This document shows positions 26,462 through 35,351 of a stretch of DNA of 64,000 nt, piece by piece. A program made the translations under genes and the position numbers. Each line of letters starts with the position of its first letter. Position 1 is the first letter of the stretch. Origin of the DNA: Caulobacteraceae bacterium PMMR1 (GTDB taxonomy: Bacteria > Pseudomonadota > Alphaproteobacteria > Caulobacterales > Caulobacteraceae); contig JPOM01000001.1 in NCBI GenBank assembly GCA_000733915.1, positions 806,001 through 870,000 on the forward strand. Direction: 5' to 3'. Below the pieces are notes generated by a model. The model did not search any database and was not told where the DNA came from. It saw only the letters and a program-made list of their open reading frames with translations.

Positions 26462-27928
26462 ATGCCCGCGGCCCCGATCCTGACCGTGGCGGAGATGGCC
26501 GCCTGCGACGCCTCGGCGATCGCGGCCGGCGTCCCCGGCATCGCCCTCATGCGCCGGGCGGGGGAGGCGGTGGCGCAGGCGATCAGGGCCCGCTTCACCC
26601 CCCGGCCGATCGTCGTGCTCTGCGGCCCGGGGAAAAACGGCGGCGACGGCTATGTGGCCGCAAGCGCCCTGCAGGCCGCCGGCTGGCCCGTCCGGGTCGG
26701 GGCCGCGAGGAGCGAGCCCTCCGGCGACGCTGCCGAGGCGCGAGCCGGTTGGTCCGGCCCCGTCGCGGCGCTGACGTCCGAGGGGCTGGAGGGCGCGGGC
26801 GTGGTCGTCGACGCGCTCTTCGGCGCCGGCCTGGCGCGGCCGCTCGACAGCGGCCTGCAGCACCTGCTCCGCTGCGCTGAGGCCAGCCCGGCCGCCCTCG
26901 TCGCGGTCGACCTGCCCTCCGGCCTTTCCGGCGACACCGGTCGACCGCTGGGCTGGGCGCCGCGCGCCGAACTGACCGTCACCTTCCACGCCAAGAAGCT
27001 CGCGCACGTGCTGGAGCCGGGGCGCAGCCTCTGCGGCGAGGTCGTGGTCGCCGACATCGGACTTGCAGGGCCTGCGGTCTGCACGCTCTTCGAAAACACG
27101 CCGGAGCTCTGGGCGTCGAGCTTCCCCTGGCCGGGGGTGGAGGCGCACAAGGCCGAGCGCGGGCGCCTGCTGGTGGTGAGCGGCGGGCCCTGGTCGACGG
27201 GCGCCGCGCGGCTGGCGGCCCGGGCGGGGCTGCGCGTCGGCGCGGGCCTGGTCACCCTGGCCTCGCCCCTGGACGCCCTCGCCAGCAACGCCGCCCACCT
27301 CGAGGCGGTGATGCTGAAGCCCTTCGACACCGACCTCGACCTCGCCGACCTGGCCGAAACCGCCGACGCCGCCGTGATCGGGCCTGCCGCCGGGGTGCAG
27401 GACACCACCGCCCACAACGTCTTCGCCCTGGCCGAGAGCGGCGCGGCGCTGGTCGTCGACGCCGACGCCCTGACAGTGTTCCGCGACGACCCTGCCGAGC
27501 TCTTCCGCATCCTGGACCGGGACGACGTGCTGACGCCCCATCCCGGGGAGTTCGACCGCATCTTCCCGGGGCTGCTGGCCCGAGAGGCGGAGCGGGTGAC
27601 GGCCGCGAGGTCGGCCTCGCGCAAGGCGGGCGCGGTCGTGATCCTGAAGGGCTCGGATACGGTGATCGCCGCGCCCGACGGCCGGGCGGCGGTGAACGGC
27701 AACGGCGCGCCCTGGCTGGCCACAGCGGGGTCGGGCGATGTGCTGGCGGGGCTGGTCGGCGGCCTGCTCGCCCAGGGCATGGACAGCTTCCAGGCGGCCT
27801 GCGCGGCGGTTTTCATCCACGGCGAGGCGGGGCGGCGCTTTGGCCCGGGCCTGATCGCGGAGGACCTGCCCGGGCTCGTGCCCGGCGTGCTGGCGCGTCT
27901 GCGGGCGGGCGCCGTCCCGTCCCGTTGA
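26462..27928 (+). CDS. nnr: Bifunctional NAD(P)H-hydrate repair enzyme
   Basis: A 488-residue fusion that repairs hydrated NAD(P)H. The N-terminal YjeF epimerase half (~1-205) has MRRAGEAVAQAI, CGPGKNGGDGYVAA and VDLPSGLSGDTG. The C-terminal ADP/ATP-dependent dehydratase half (~220-485) has VVSGGPWSTGAARLA, LTPHPGEFDRIFP and the active-site NGNGAPWLATAGSGDVLAG. Both halves look complete. The dehydratase dehydrates S-NAD(P)HX and the epimerase interconverts R and S forms. It is the last gene of the run from 24335. Confidence 0.95.
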   Translation: MPAAPILTVAEMAACDASAIAAGVPGIALMRRAGEAVAQAIRARFTPRPIVVLCGPGKNGGDGYVAASALQAAGWPVRVGAARSEPSGDAAEARAGWSGPVAALTSEGLEGAGVVVDALFGAGLARPLDSGLQHLLRCAEASPAALVAVDLPSGLSGDTGRPLGWAPRAELTVTFHAKKLAHVLEPGRSLCGEVVVADIGLAGPAVCTLFENTPELWASSFPWPGVEAHKAERGRLLVVSGGPWSTGAARLAARAGLRVGAGLVTLASPLDALASNAAHLEAVMLKPFDTDLDLADLAETADAAVIGPAAGVQDTTAHNVFALAESGAALVVDADALTVFRDDPAELFRILDRDDVLTPHPGEFDRIFPGLLAREAERVTAARSASRKAGAVVILKGSDTVIAAPDGRAAVNGNGAPWLATAGSGDVLAGLVGGLLAQGMDSFQAACAAVFIHGEAGRRFGPGLIAEDLPGLVPGVLARLRAGAVPSR

Positions 27929-27938
27929 AGGGTGCGCC

Positions 27939-29312
27939 TCAGCCCAGCCGGACGTCGCGGCCCTTAAAGGTGATCGGCGTCGTCAGGAGCGCGCGGAACG
28001 CCTTGTAGCCCGCTTCGCCCGGCCGGTAGGCGTGCAGGAACAGGTGCGGCCGCCCGTCCGGCCCGGGCGCCACGGAGGGGTGACCTGGCGCGGACCAGGC
28101 GGTGCTGGAGCGGAGCAACGGCTCGGGCCGCTTCACATAGGGGCCGAGCAGGCGGTCAGCGAACGCCACCCCGATGCCGTAGCGGGCCGAGGAGAAGTCG
28201 TTGCCGGCGTAGAACAGCGCCCAGCCTTCGCCCGCGCGTTCCACCCAGCACCCCTCGATCAGATGCGCCTCCCACGGCAGGTCGTTCTCCAGCAGCAGGG
28301 TGCGCTCGCCGATCAGGCTGCGGCCGTCGGGGCTGAGCTGCTGGGCGTAGACCGGCGTGCGCATCACATCCAGAATCGAGTCGATAATCGCTGCTGTCCC
28401 AGTGTCTTGGCGGAGGGTCTTCAGGCGCTCTCGGAAGCCGGCGAAGTCGTCCGTCACCGCCTCGATCAGAGGCTGGCGCAGGACGAAGCGCTGCATGGGG
28501 TCCAGGGTCGCTGTCCACGGCCGCAGCGCCTGCCACAGTTCCGCCGTGCGCCGGTCCCGCGGGTCGGGAAACAGCCCGGGGAGGAGGTCGGAGCGCAGCG
28601 CGATCAGCTTCTCCAGCCGCCCGGGCCAGAGCCCGTTGTTGTCGGCCTTCCAGATCAGCCAGACGCGCTCGCCGTCTTGGGCCAGATGCGCGTCGATGAC
28701 GTGGCCGTCCAGCAGGGGCTCGGGGTCTGTCCGCCACGGCCCCTCCGGCCGGTCCGCGCGAGCGAGCCCGATGGCCATCCGGCCGTCCTGGCCCCGCGCG
28801 CAGAAGCAGAGCCAGTAGGTCCCCCCAACCCGATGCAGCTCCGGCGCCCAGAAGTCCGCCCGGCTGAAGCCGCTGAGCGCCCAGGCCGGAGCCGCGCCCC
28901 GGGGGAACACGAAGCCCGCCGGGGTCCAGCGCTGAAGGTCGTCCGACCAGAGCAAGGGAAAGGCGTCGGGCGCGTCGTTGGAGGTGCAGACGAGCCACCA
29001 GCGCCAGTCGCCGTCCGGCCCCCGCGTCCGCAGCACGCTCGGATCGCCATAGCCGTAGAGGATGCCGGGCCCGGCGTTCTCGACCAGCAGGGGGCGCAGG
29101 TTCGGCTGGCTGTCGGCGGGGGCGAGGTCGATGTGCTCGCCCGGCGCGCGGGCGCCGGTATCGGCCGCGAGCGCGGAGAGGAAGGCGGTCACCGAGTCCG
29201 GCCGCCAGTCCGCCAGGCGATGCACGCGCGAACCGCCCGGCCGCTGCAGGGTGACCTGCACGCCCTCCCCGTCGGGGACGGCCTCGACCTTGAGCGGCGG
29301 CGCATCCTTCAT
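27939..29312 (-). CDS. GH43-like five-bladed propeller protein
   Basis: A 457-residue protein with no signal peptide in the chosen frame (start MKDAPPLKVEA). Repeated blade motifs recall GH43/GH117-type beta-propeller glycosidases: GYGDPSVLRT (candidate general-base Asp), FWAPELHRVGGTYWLCFCA, VIDAHLAQDGERVWLIWK and EAHLIEGCWVERAGEGWALFYAG (candidate acid Glu), then GHPSVAPGPDGRPHLFLHA. An insertion of ~90 residues is mostly helical. Substrate unknown; catalytic residues are assigned by motif only. It is divergent from the Tat-exported retropepsin gene, with 105 bp between them. Confidence 0.78.
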   Translation of the reverse strand: MKDAPPLKVEAVPDGEGVQVTLQRPGGSRVHRLADWRPDSVTAFLSALAADTGARAPGEHIDLAPADSQPNLRPLLVENAGPGILYGYGDPSVLRTRGPDGDWRWWLVCTSNDAPDAFPLLWSDDLQRWTPAGFVFPRGAAPAWALSGFSRADFWAPELHRVGGTYWLCFCARGQDGRMAIGLARADRPEGPWRTDPEPLLDGHVIDAHLAQDGERVWLIWKADNNGLWPGRLEKLIALRSDLLPGLFPDPRDRRTAELWQALRPWTATLDPMQRFVLRQPLIEAVTDDFAGFRERLKTLRQDTGTAAIIDSILDVMRTPVYAQQLSPDGRSLIGERTLLLENDLPWEAHLIEGCWVERAGEGWALFYAGNDFSSARYGIGVAFADRLLGPYVKRPEPLLRSSTAWSAPGHPSVAPGPDGRPHLFLHAYRPGEAGYKAFRALLTTPITFKGRDVRLG

Positions 29313-29417
29313 GCGTCCTTGGTCGGCGATCCTTGGCCTCGCTGCAAGCAGAGCCGGCGTCCCGCTGGCGCGCGCGGGGCTTGCGCGCCGGCCCCGCCTG
29401 ACCACCTTGGGCGAGCC

Positions 29418-30352
29418 TTGCCGACCCGCCGCTCCCTCCTCGCCAAGCTGGGCCTCCTGGCCGGAAGCGCCGCCGTCGCCGTGGTCGTGCGCGACCGCCT
29501 GGTCTGGCCCCGCCCCGAGATCGGGTTCGGGGACGGGGCGGACGGAAGCGGCTGGCTGGCGCTTTCGCCGGCGGCGCCCCTGCCGATCGTCCCGGTCCAG
29601 GTGAACGGGGTCCTGGCCCAGGCGCTCCTTGACACCGGCGCAGAGGCCTCCGCCCTCGACCGCGCCTTGGGCGACCAGCTCGGCCTCGGGGAGACCGCTC
29701 TCCTGCCGGTCGTCGCCTTCGGGGTGAACGGCGCCCCCAAGGTGGGCCGCAGCGCCTCGATCGCGGTGAGCCTCGGCCGCGCCAGCCTTCGGAGCCTCAG
29801 GGTCGCGGTGCTGGACCTCGGGCCCATCGCCCAGGTCTCGCCGGGGCCGGTCGCCCTGATCCTCGGGCTCGATGCGCTGTCCGCCTTCGTGCTCGACCTC
29901 GATCTGAGGGGTGAGGCGGGGCGCGTGGCCCTGCTCCGTCCGGGCCCCGGGCGCCCTTCGCAGGCGCGGTCACCGTGCCGAGCGAACGGCGCGGACGCCA
30001 GCTCACGACCTGGGTTCAGGTGAACGGCCAGCCGGTGCAGGTGGTCGTCGACACGGGGGCCTCCGCCGGCCTCGCCCTGGCCTCCGACGTGGCCCAGCGT
30101 CTTGGCCTGCTCTCCGGCGGCGGGGGGCGGGCGCTGCAGTCCTTCACCTTCGGCGGCGTCTCCCGCGACCGGCTGATCCAGGTCGAAGCGGTGACCTTCG
30201 CAGGCGAGACCCTGGCGGACGTTTCCGTCCAGGTGTTCCCGCGCGCGCCGATGTCGCCGACGCCCGATGGCCTGCTCGGCCTCGGCCTGCTGCAGGGGCG
30301 CCGCGTGCGGATCGACCCTGCAACGCCTCAGATCCTGCTGGGTTCGGCTTAG
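29418..30352 (+). CDS. Tat-exported tandem retropepsin-like protein, one frameshift as read
   Basis: Two aspartyl-protease (retropepsin-like) domains, 311 residues once one missing base is restored. A TTG start gives PTRRSLLAKLGLLAG, a twin-arginine signal peptide. Domain 1 has LLDTGAEASALD and ends near ILGLDALSAFVLDLD; domain 2 has VVVDTGASAGLALA and GLLGLGLLQGRRVRIDP. The frame breaks at 29949-29951: one extra G in the GGG run gives RPGPGAPFAGAVTVPSERRG and joins the domains. It is convergent with the second tandem-retropepsin gene, with stop codons overlapping. Function unknown, probably periplasmic. Confidence 0.8.
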
Positions 30353-32130
30353 GCGGCGAAGCCCAGCCGCTTCAGCCGTTCGATCGCGCGGGGCGCGGCC
30401 TTGGTCGCCGCTTCAATGTCCTCCCGGCCGCCGGCGTCTCCCTTGGCCAGCCGCGCCAATCCGCGCCCGTAGAGCGCCGTCTGGTCCTTCGGGTCCTCCT
30501 TCAACGTGCGCTCGAAGTCCGCCAGGGCCTCCCCCGCCGCCTTGCGGCGCAGCTGCAGGTAGCCGCGGACCTTCCAGCTCGTTCCGCCCTTGGTCCCGTC
30601 CAGGGCCCGGTTGCAGTCGGCCAGCGCCTGGTCGAGTTCGCGATTGGCGAAGGCGCGCGCCTGGCACCGGATCATCAGGGCGTAGCGATAGCGCGGGTCC
30701 TGCGACCGGTTCGGAAGCCAGCGGTCCACGATCGCGATCGCTTGATCGAAGCTCTCGGCCCGCAGGTTCAGAATCGCCAGCCTGAACCGCTTGGCGCTGT
30801 CCGGCGGGATCAGCTTTTCCGCTGCGTCCAGATCGGCGCGGGCGCGCGTCGGGTCCCGCCGCACCAGGGCGAGTTCGGCCCGGTCCATCAGGCCGTCCAC
30901 GTCAGCCGGATCGAGCGCCAGGGCCGCGTCGAGGTCGCTGATCGCCGCCGCCGCCTGGCCGAGCTCGACGTGCGCCTCGGCCCGCTGCTTCAGGATGTCC
31001 GCCCGTTTCGGGGCGAGAGCGATCGCACGATCCAGATCGGCGAGGGCGGCCCGATACTCGCGCCGCTGCACCCGCACAGAGGCCAGGCGCGCTAACTCGT
31101 CCGCGCTCTGCCCTTCCGCCTCGCCATCGGGTGCTGGCGTGGAGGACGGTGTTCCGCCCGACTTCGCCTCCAGCGCCGCCTTTTCGATCCGATCCTCCAG
31201 CTCGCCGGAGGACGTTATAGGCAGAGTGAACACGGGACCGCCGTTATAGGTGAAGTACATTTTCTTCTGGCTGTTCGCCACATAGACGCGGTGGGACAGG
31301 AAGAAGTCCATGCCGATCAGGATATCCCGCCCTGCGGCGTCGGAATCAGTGAAGCGCAGGCGGACGTTGGCGATCTGCTCGCCTCCGATCTGGACTTTGC
31401 TCACAGGACCCGTCCAGGCCCTGGAGACATTCGCGCCGATGCCCAAATTGATGCCGGCCGGCTCGACCCCGGGCGCGTCGGGCCGCAAGCCGATCCGGGC
31501 CGCGCCCGACCGGAAGATCACTGTGCTTGCGGCGCCGGAGTCGAAAATCGCCTCAAACGGCGCTCCGTTCAGGAACACCCGCCCGATGGTGTAGCGACCC
31601 GCGCCCTCCCCCGTCTCGAGGTCGATGTCCGAAACGACCTCGTCCTTGGCCCAATAGGCAAGGTTGGCGCGGCCGCAGTTCACCGGCCGGAAGATGCGCA
31701 CCACGGCGTGGCCGAAGTCGTACTCCACGTCGAAGGCGCCGAGGATGTTCTGCCCCAGCAGTGCGGCGCCGTCGTTGTCCACGGTGATGAACTCGGAGTT
31801 GTGCAGGGTGAAGCCGCCGAACTCAAATGTGGCCGCCCGGGCGCCGTAGGCGTCGCTGCGCCCGCCAACACCGACGATCTTTTGGATGGGCGACTGGAAC
31901 TCCTGCATGCCGAGGCGCTTGGCCTCCGACCGCGGCAGGGTGCTGTAGGCCGCGCCGCTGTCCACGATCACGTCGGTGGGCTTCCCGTTGATCTTGACGC
32001 TCAGGTGGCCGGCCATGTTGCGCATGGTGACCGGCAGCTCGGCGATCTTGTGCAGCTGGCACGCCGCCTTTGCTGGGACTGAGCCGACGAGGCCTGCGGC
32101 GAGCAGACCCAGGACGCTGAGACGGAACAT
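30349..32130 (-). CDS. Tandem retropepsin-like and TPR protein
   Basis: A 593-residue exported protein from the start MFRLSVLGLLAAGL (an ATG six codons upstream is also possible), with signal peptide ending VPAKA. Domain 1 (~30-160) has VIVDSGAAYSTLP and LLGQNILGAFDVEYDF; domain 2 (~175-305) has AIFDSGAASTVIF and LIGMDFFLSHRVYVAN. Both use DSGA rather than DTGA. After a linker, residues ~335-590 are TPR-like helical repeats (YRAALADLDRAIALAPKRAD, AAAISDLDAALALDPADVDG, ALADFERTLKEDPKD). The repeats suggest a protein-binding periplasmic protease or sensor; activity is untested. Confidence 0.85.
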   Translation of the reverse strand: MFRLSVLGLLAAGLVGSVPAKAACQLHKIAELPVTMRNMAGHLSVKINGKPTDVIVDSGAAYSTLPRSEAKRLGMQEFQSPIQKIVGVGGRSDAYGARAATFEFGGFTLHNSEFITVDNDGAALLGQNILGAFDVEYDFGHAVVRIFRPVNCGRANLAYWAKDEVVSDIDLETGEGAGRYTIGRVFLNGAPFEAIFDSGAASTVIFRSGAARIGLRPDAPGVEPAGINLGIGANVSRAWTGPVSKVQIGGEQIANVRLRFTDSDAAGRDILIGMDFFLSHRVYVANSQKKMYFTYNGGPVFTLPITSSGELEDRIEKAALEAKSGGTPSSTPAPDGEAEGQSADELARLASVRVQRREYRAALADLDRAIALAPKRADILKQRAEAHVELGQAAAAISDLDAALALDPADVDGLMDRAELALVRRDPTRARADLDAAEKLIPPDSAKRFRLAILNLRAESFDQAIAIVDRWLPNRSQDPRYRYALMIRCQARAFANRELDQALADCNRALDGTKGGTSWKVRGYLQLRRKAAGEALADFERTLKEDPKDQTALYGRGLARLAKGDAGGREDIEAATKAAPRAIERLKRLGFAA

Positions 32131-32334
32131 GGACGCGCTCTCCCCCAAAGATTTTGCGATCTTAAGCTGAAGGTCGCGCGACGCTCAAGCTCGGCCATGG
32201 CCCAGCCCGCGCCCAGGCGTCGCAAGGCGCCTTCCTGATCGGCGATCACACAGCATGCTGGCGAGGCGGCGCGGGCGGGGTTAGTCTGGCGCGCGACAAC
32301 GCCCGTCAGAGGCGGGTCGAGGGACGGAACCATC

Positions 32335-33852
32335 ATGCCGACGCTTGCCGCTGAGCCCCAGTCCCCGCACGTGAAGGTCGCCATCCTGGGCGCGGGGTTC
32401 GGGGGGCTGGGTCTCGCCATCCAGCTGACCCGCCGGGGCGAGCGGGACTTCATGATCTTCGAGAAGGCGGGGCGGATCGGCGGCACCTGGCGCGACAACA
32501 CCTATCCCGGCTCGGGCTGCGACGTGCCCTCCCACCTCTATTCCTACAGCTTCGAGCCCAATCCTGGCTGGACCCGCAAGTTCTCGCTGCAGGCGGAAAT
32601 CCTGGCCTATCTGGAGACGCTGGTCGGCAAGTACCGGCTCGCGCCCCACCTGCATCTGAACGAGGCGGTGGAGCAGGCGCGCTTCGACGAGGTCGCCGGC
32701 CTTTGGCGCATCCGCACCGCCAAGGGGCGCGAGATCACGGCCGACGCCCTGGTGGGCGCCTGGGGGCAGCTGAACCGTCCCGCCTACGCCGCGATCCCCG
32801 GCCGGGAGAGCTTCCGGGGCGTGCAGTTCCATTCCGCGGAGTGGGATCATGGGGCGGACCTGGCCGGCAAGCGCATCGCGGTGATCGGCAACGGCGCCAG
32901 CGCGGTCCAGTTCGTGCCGCAGCTGCAGAAGGTCGCCGGCCGCCTGACCGTCTTCCAGCGCTCGGCCAACTACATCGTGCCGCGCCAGGACGGGCCCTAT
33001 TCCGAGCGGGCGCGGGCGATGCTGAAGACCCTGCCGATCCTGCTCGGCATGAACCGCGCCCTGATCTACTGGACGCTGGAGATGCGCTGGAGCGCGTTCA
33101 AGCAGGGGACCAAGGCGGCCCAGAAGTTCACCCGCCAGGCGCTGGACTACATGGAGAGCCAGGTGGCGGACCCTGAGCTCCGCCGCAAGCTGACGCCCGA
33201 CTATCCCATCGGCTGCAAGCGGGTGCTGGTCTCGGACGACTACTATCAGGCGCTGGTCCAGCCCAACGTCTCGGTCGAGGACACGCCCATCGCCGCCATC
33301 GAGCCTGAGGGCCTGCGCACCGCTGACGGGCGGCTCCACCCGGCGGACGTGATCGTCTGGGGCACGGGGTTTGAGACGACCTCGATGCTGGGCTCCGCCG
33401 AGATCGTGGGCCAGGGCGGCCTGAGCCTGCGCCAGGCCTGGGCCGAGGCGCCGCAGGCCTACCTCGGGATCACGGTGGCGGGCTTTCCCAATCTGTTCCT
33501 GCTCTATGGCCCCAACACCAATCTGGGACACAACTCCATCATCTATATGCTGGAGCGACAGATCGACTACGTCCTGCAGGGCCTGGACGCGAGCCGGCGG
33601 GCCGGGGCGGCGCTGAGCGTACGGCAGGAGGTCATGGACGCCTTCAACCGGCGGCTCCAGGAGGAGATCAAATCGACGGCGTGGGCGGGCAGCTGCTCGA
33701 GCTGGTACAAGACCGCCGACGGGCGGATCACCAACAACTGGTCAAGTTCGACCCGCGCCTATCGCCGGGCGACGGCGCGCTTCCGGATGGAGGACTACGC
33801 GCCCGTGCCGGCGCGCGCGGAGGCGCAGGTCCCGCAACGCGAGGCGGCCTGA
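32335..33852 (+). CDS. Flavin-containing (Baeyer-Villiger type) monooxygenase
   Basis: A 505-residue FAD/NADPH enzyme. The FAD-binding motif is AILGAGFGGLG, the NADPH motif AVIGNGASAVQFVPQL, and the Baeyer-Villiger fingerprint FRGVQFHSAEWDHG matches FxGxxxHxxxWD. Further marks are GRIGGTWRDNTYPGSGCDVPSH and the late LYGPNTNLGHNSII. Likely oxygenates a ketone or aldehyde; the substrate is not predictable. It stands alone on its strand, 204 bp after the start of the divergent retropepsin-TPR gene. Confidence 0.93.
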   Translation: MPTLAAEPQSPHVKVAILGAGFGGLGLAIQLTRRGERDFMIFEKAGRIGGTWRDNTYPGSGCDVPSHLYSYSFEPNPGWTRKFSLQAEILAYLETLVGKYRLAPHLHLNEAVEQARFDEVAGLWRIRTAKGREITADALVGAWGQLNRPAYAAIPGRESFRGVQFHSAEWDHGADLAGKRIAVIGNGASAVQFVPQLQKVAGRLTVFQRSANYIVPRQDGPYSERARAMLKTLPILLGMNRALIYWTLEMRWSAFKQGTKAAQKFTRQALDYMESQVADPELRRKLTPDYPIGCKRVLVSDDYYQALVQPNVSVEDTPIAAIEPEGLRTADGRLHPADVIVWGTGFETTSMLGSAEIVGQGGLSLRQAWAEAPQAYLGITVAGFPNLFLLYGPNTNLGHNSIIYMLERQIDYVLQGLDASRRAGAALSVRQEVMDAFNRRLQEEIKSTAWAGSCSSWYKTADGRITNNWSSSTRAYRRATARFRMEDYAPVPARAEAQVPQREAA

Positions 33853-33879
33853 GACGCTCAGCGACGCCGGGGCAGTGAC

Positions 33880-33910
33880 GCCGGGCGGGAGGACGCAAGC
33901 CCCGCCCGGC
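33880..33910. terminator. Hairpin between convergent genes
   Basis: GCCGGGCGGG (33880-33889), an 11-nt loop and its perfect complement (33901-33910), between the monooxygenase and the XRE regulator. Neither flank has a T run, so it is a candidate only. Confidence 0.45.
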
Positions 33911-33922
33911 TGACGCCTCGTC

Positions 33923-34327
33923 TCAGACCGTGGCCGTCTCGCCGTGCAGCGACTTGGCGAGGTCCAGCAGGCGGCGGCGCGGCCGCTCGCCCAGCTGGTA
34001 ATAGGCGCGGATCAGGTCCAGGGTCTCCTTGCGGGCCATGACCTCGCCGCCGCCGGACCCGCCGCCGCGGGGCGTCTCGCTGGGGCCTGCCAGGCGCGCC
34101 GAGGCGGCCTCCGACAGGCCGTCGTAGAAGTAGCTCACCGGCACATCGAGCGCCTGGGCCAGCTGCCAGAGGCGCGCGGCGGAGATGCGGTTGGCGCCGC
34201 ACTCGTATTTCTGGATCTGCTGAAAGCGGATGCCGACGCCGTCGGCGAGCTGCTGCTGGGTCAGGCCGAGCAGGCGGCGGCGGCGGCGCAAGCGGCGGCC
34301 AAGATGCAGGTCGATGTCGGTGGGCAT
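33923..34327 (-). CDS. XRE-family helix-turn-helix regulator
   Basis: A 134-residue regulator. The HTH lies at about residues 10-65 (GRRLRRRRRLLGLTQQQLADG, GIRFQQIQKYECGANRISAARLWQLAQALDV), followed by SYFYDGL, the pattern of small alphaproteobacterial XRE proteins. The start MPTDIDLHLG fits better than the 20-residue upstream extension. The C-terminal part has a Gly-rich stretch and a helical tail LDLIRAYYQLGERPRRRLLDLAKSL. It lies downstream of cicA on the same strand, 106 bp away. Confidence 0.9.
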   Translation of the reverse strand: MPTDIDLHLGRRLRRRRRLLGLTQQQLADGVGIRFQQIQKYECGANRISAARLWQLAQALDVPVSYFYDGLSEAASARLAGPSETPRGGGSGGGEVMARKETLDLIRAYYQLGERPRRRLLDLAKSLHGETATV

Positions 34328-34433
34328 GGGCGTCCTTCCGAGTGGCCTTGCGTCCCGGGATGGGACGCGCTCGCCGCAGGCGCGCAAGGCCCGTGCCGGG
34401 CTCTCCGCGGACGCGAGCGGGCGGGCAGACGCC

Positions 34434-35060
34434 TCAGCCCGGCAGCGGCTTGCCGGGACGCGCCACGAACAGGCCCATGAACTTCTCGTCGGCCAGGCCC
34501 AGCATCTCGTTGTCGCCGTCGCTGTCGCCGTAGGCCGCGGCCAGGCGCACGTCCTCGCCCAGCGCCGCGCGGATGCGCCGCACCTTCTCGGGCCCGCGGC
34601 AGTTGGGCGTGGCGAGCCGGCCGCTCACCCGATCGTCCGCATCGTACTCGAGCTTGGTTCCGATCAGCAGGTCGGCGCCGAGGCCCCGGGCGAAGGGGCC
34701 GACGATCTCTTCGGGGGAGGCGGTCACGATGATCGTCCGCGCGCCCTCCGCCTTGTGCCGACGCCAGGCCTTCAACGCATCGGGACGCAGCAGGATCGGG
34801 GCCGCGACGGTGGCGAACTCCAGCGCCTCGGCCTCCAGGGCGGCGCGCGGCAGCCCGCTCAGGAACTGGCGCACGGCCGCGACCTTCATGCGCGAGACGT
34901 CGCGGTCGAAGAGGTAGGACAGTCCCGCCCGGGCGAGCGCGGCAATGTTGGCGGCATAGCCGATCGGGCCCTCCCGCCACTTCAGGAAGGCCAGGAAGGT
35001 GTCCTCCACCGTCAGCGTGCCGTCGAAGTCGAACGCGACGATCGGGCCCGACCGCTGCAT
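34434..35060 (-). CDS. cicA: HAD-superfamily phosphatase next to clpX (CicA-like)
   Basis: A 208-residue HAD-IB phosphatase. Motif I is FDFDGTLTVEDTF, motif II VTASPEEI, and motif III/IV AYGDSDGDNEMLG. The start MQRSGPIVAFDFDG is chosen because the fold begins there. In Caulobacter crescentus cicA encodes such a protein and lies beside clpX; the same divergent neighbour here supports the symbol, from memory. The substrate is unknown. Confidence 0.82.
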   Translation of the reverse strand: MQRSGPIVAFDFDGTLTVEDTFLAFLKWREGPIGYAANIAALARAGLSYLFDRDVSRMKVAAVRQFLSGLPRAALEAEALEFATVAAPILLRPDALKAWRRHKAEGARTIIVTASPEEIVGPFARGLGADLLIGTKLEYDADDRVSGRLATPNCRGPEKVRRIRAALGEDVRLAAAYGDSDGDNEMLGLADEKFMGLFVARPGKPLPG

Positions 35061-35172
35061 CCCGAGACTTCGGATCCGCCCAGGACCCTGGCGATCCGGC
35101 CCCCCGTCACCATATCTAAGCTCCAACGTCCAAGGCGCCGAGCGCAGCGCGAGCGGCGCCACAACATACGCT

Positions 35173-35200
35173 TTGATCGGCATGACGCGCTTGCGATCAA
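35173..35200. promoter_or_regulatory. Inverted repeat in the cicA-clpX intergenic region
   Basis: TTGATCG at 35173-35179 and its exact complement CGATCAA at 35194-35200, separated by 14 nt, between the divergent cicA and clpX genes. It could be an operator; no known regulator site is recognised. Confidence 0.3.
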
Positions 35201-35351
35201 GAGCCGGATCGACGAATGTCAGGTTTCTGTAAGCCTCCCGTGCCTATCCTGCCCGACCTGGCCGCTCCGGACCAGTCCCGCAGGGCGAGAATCGGGGTGC
35301 GTGGCGTCCGACCCTCTTGCCGGTCGACGCCGCCGAGAGTGAGATGAGCCG

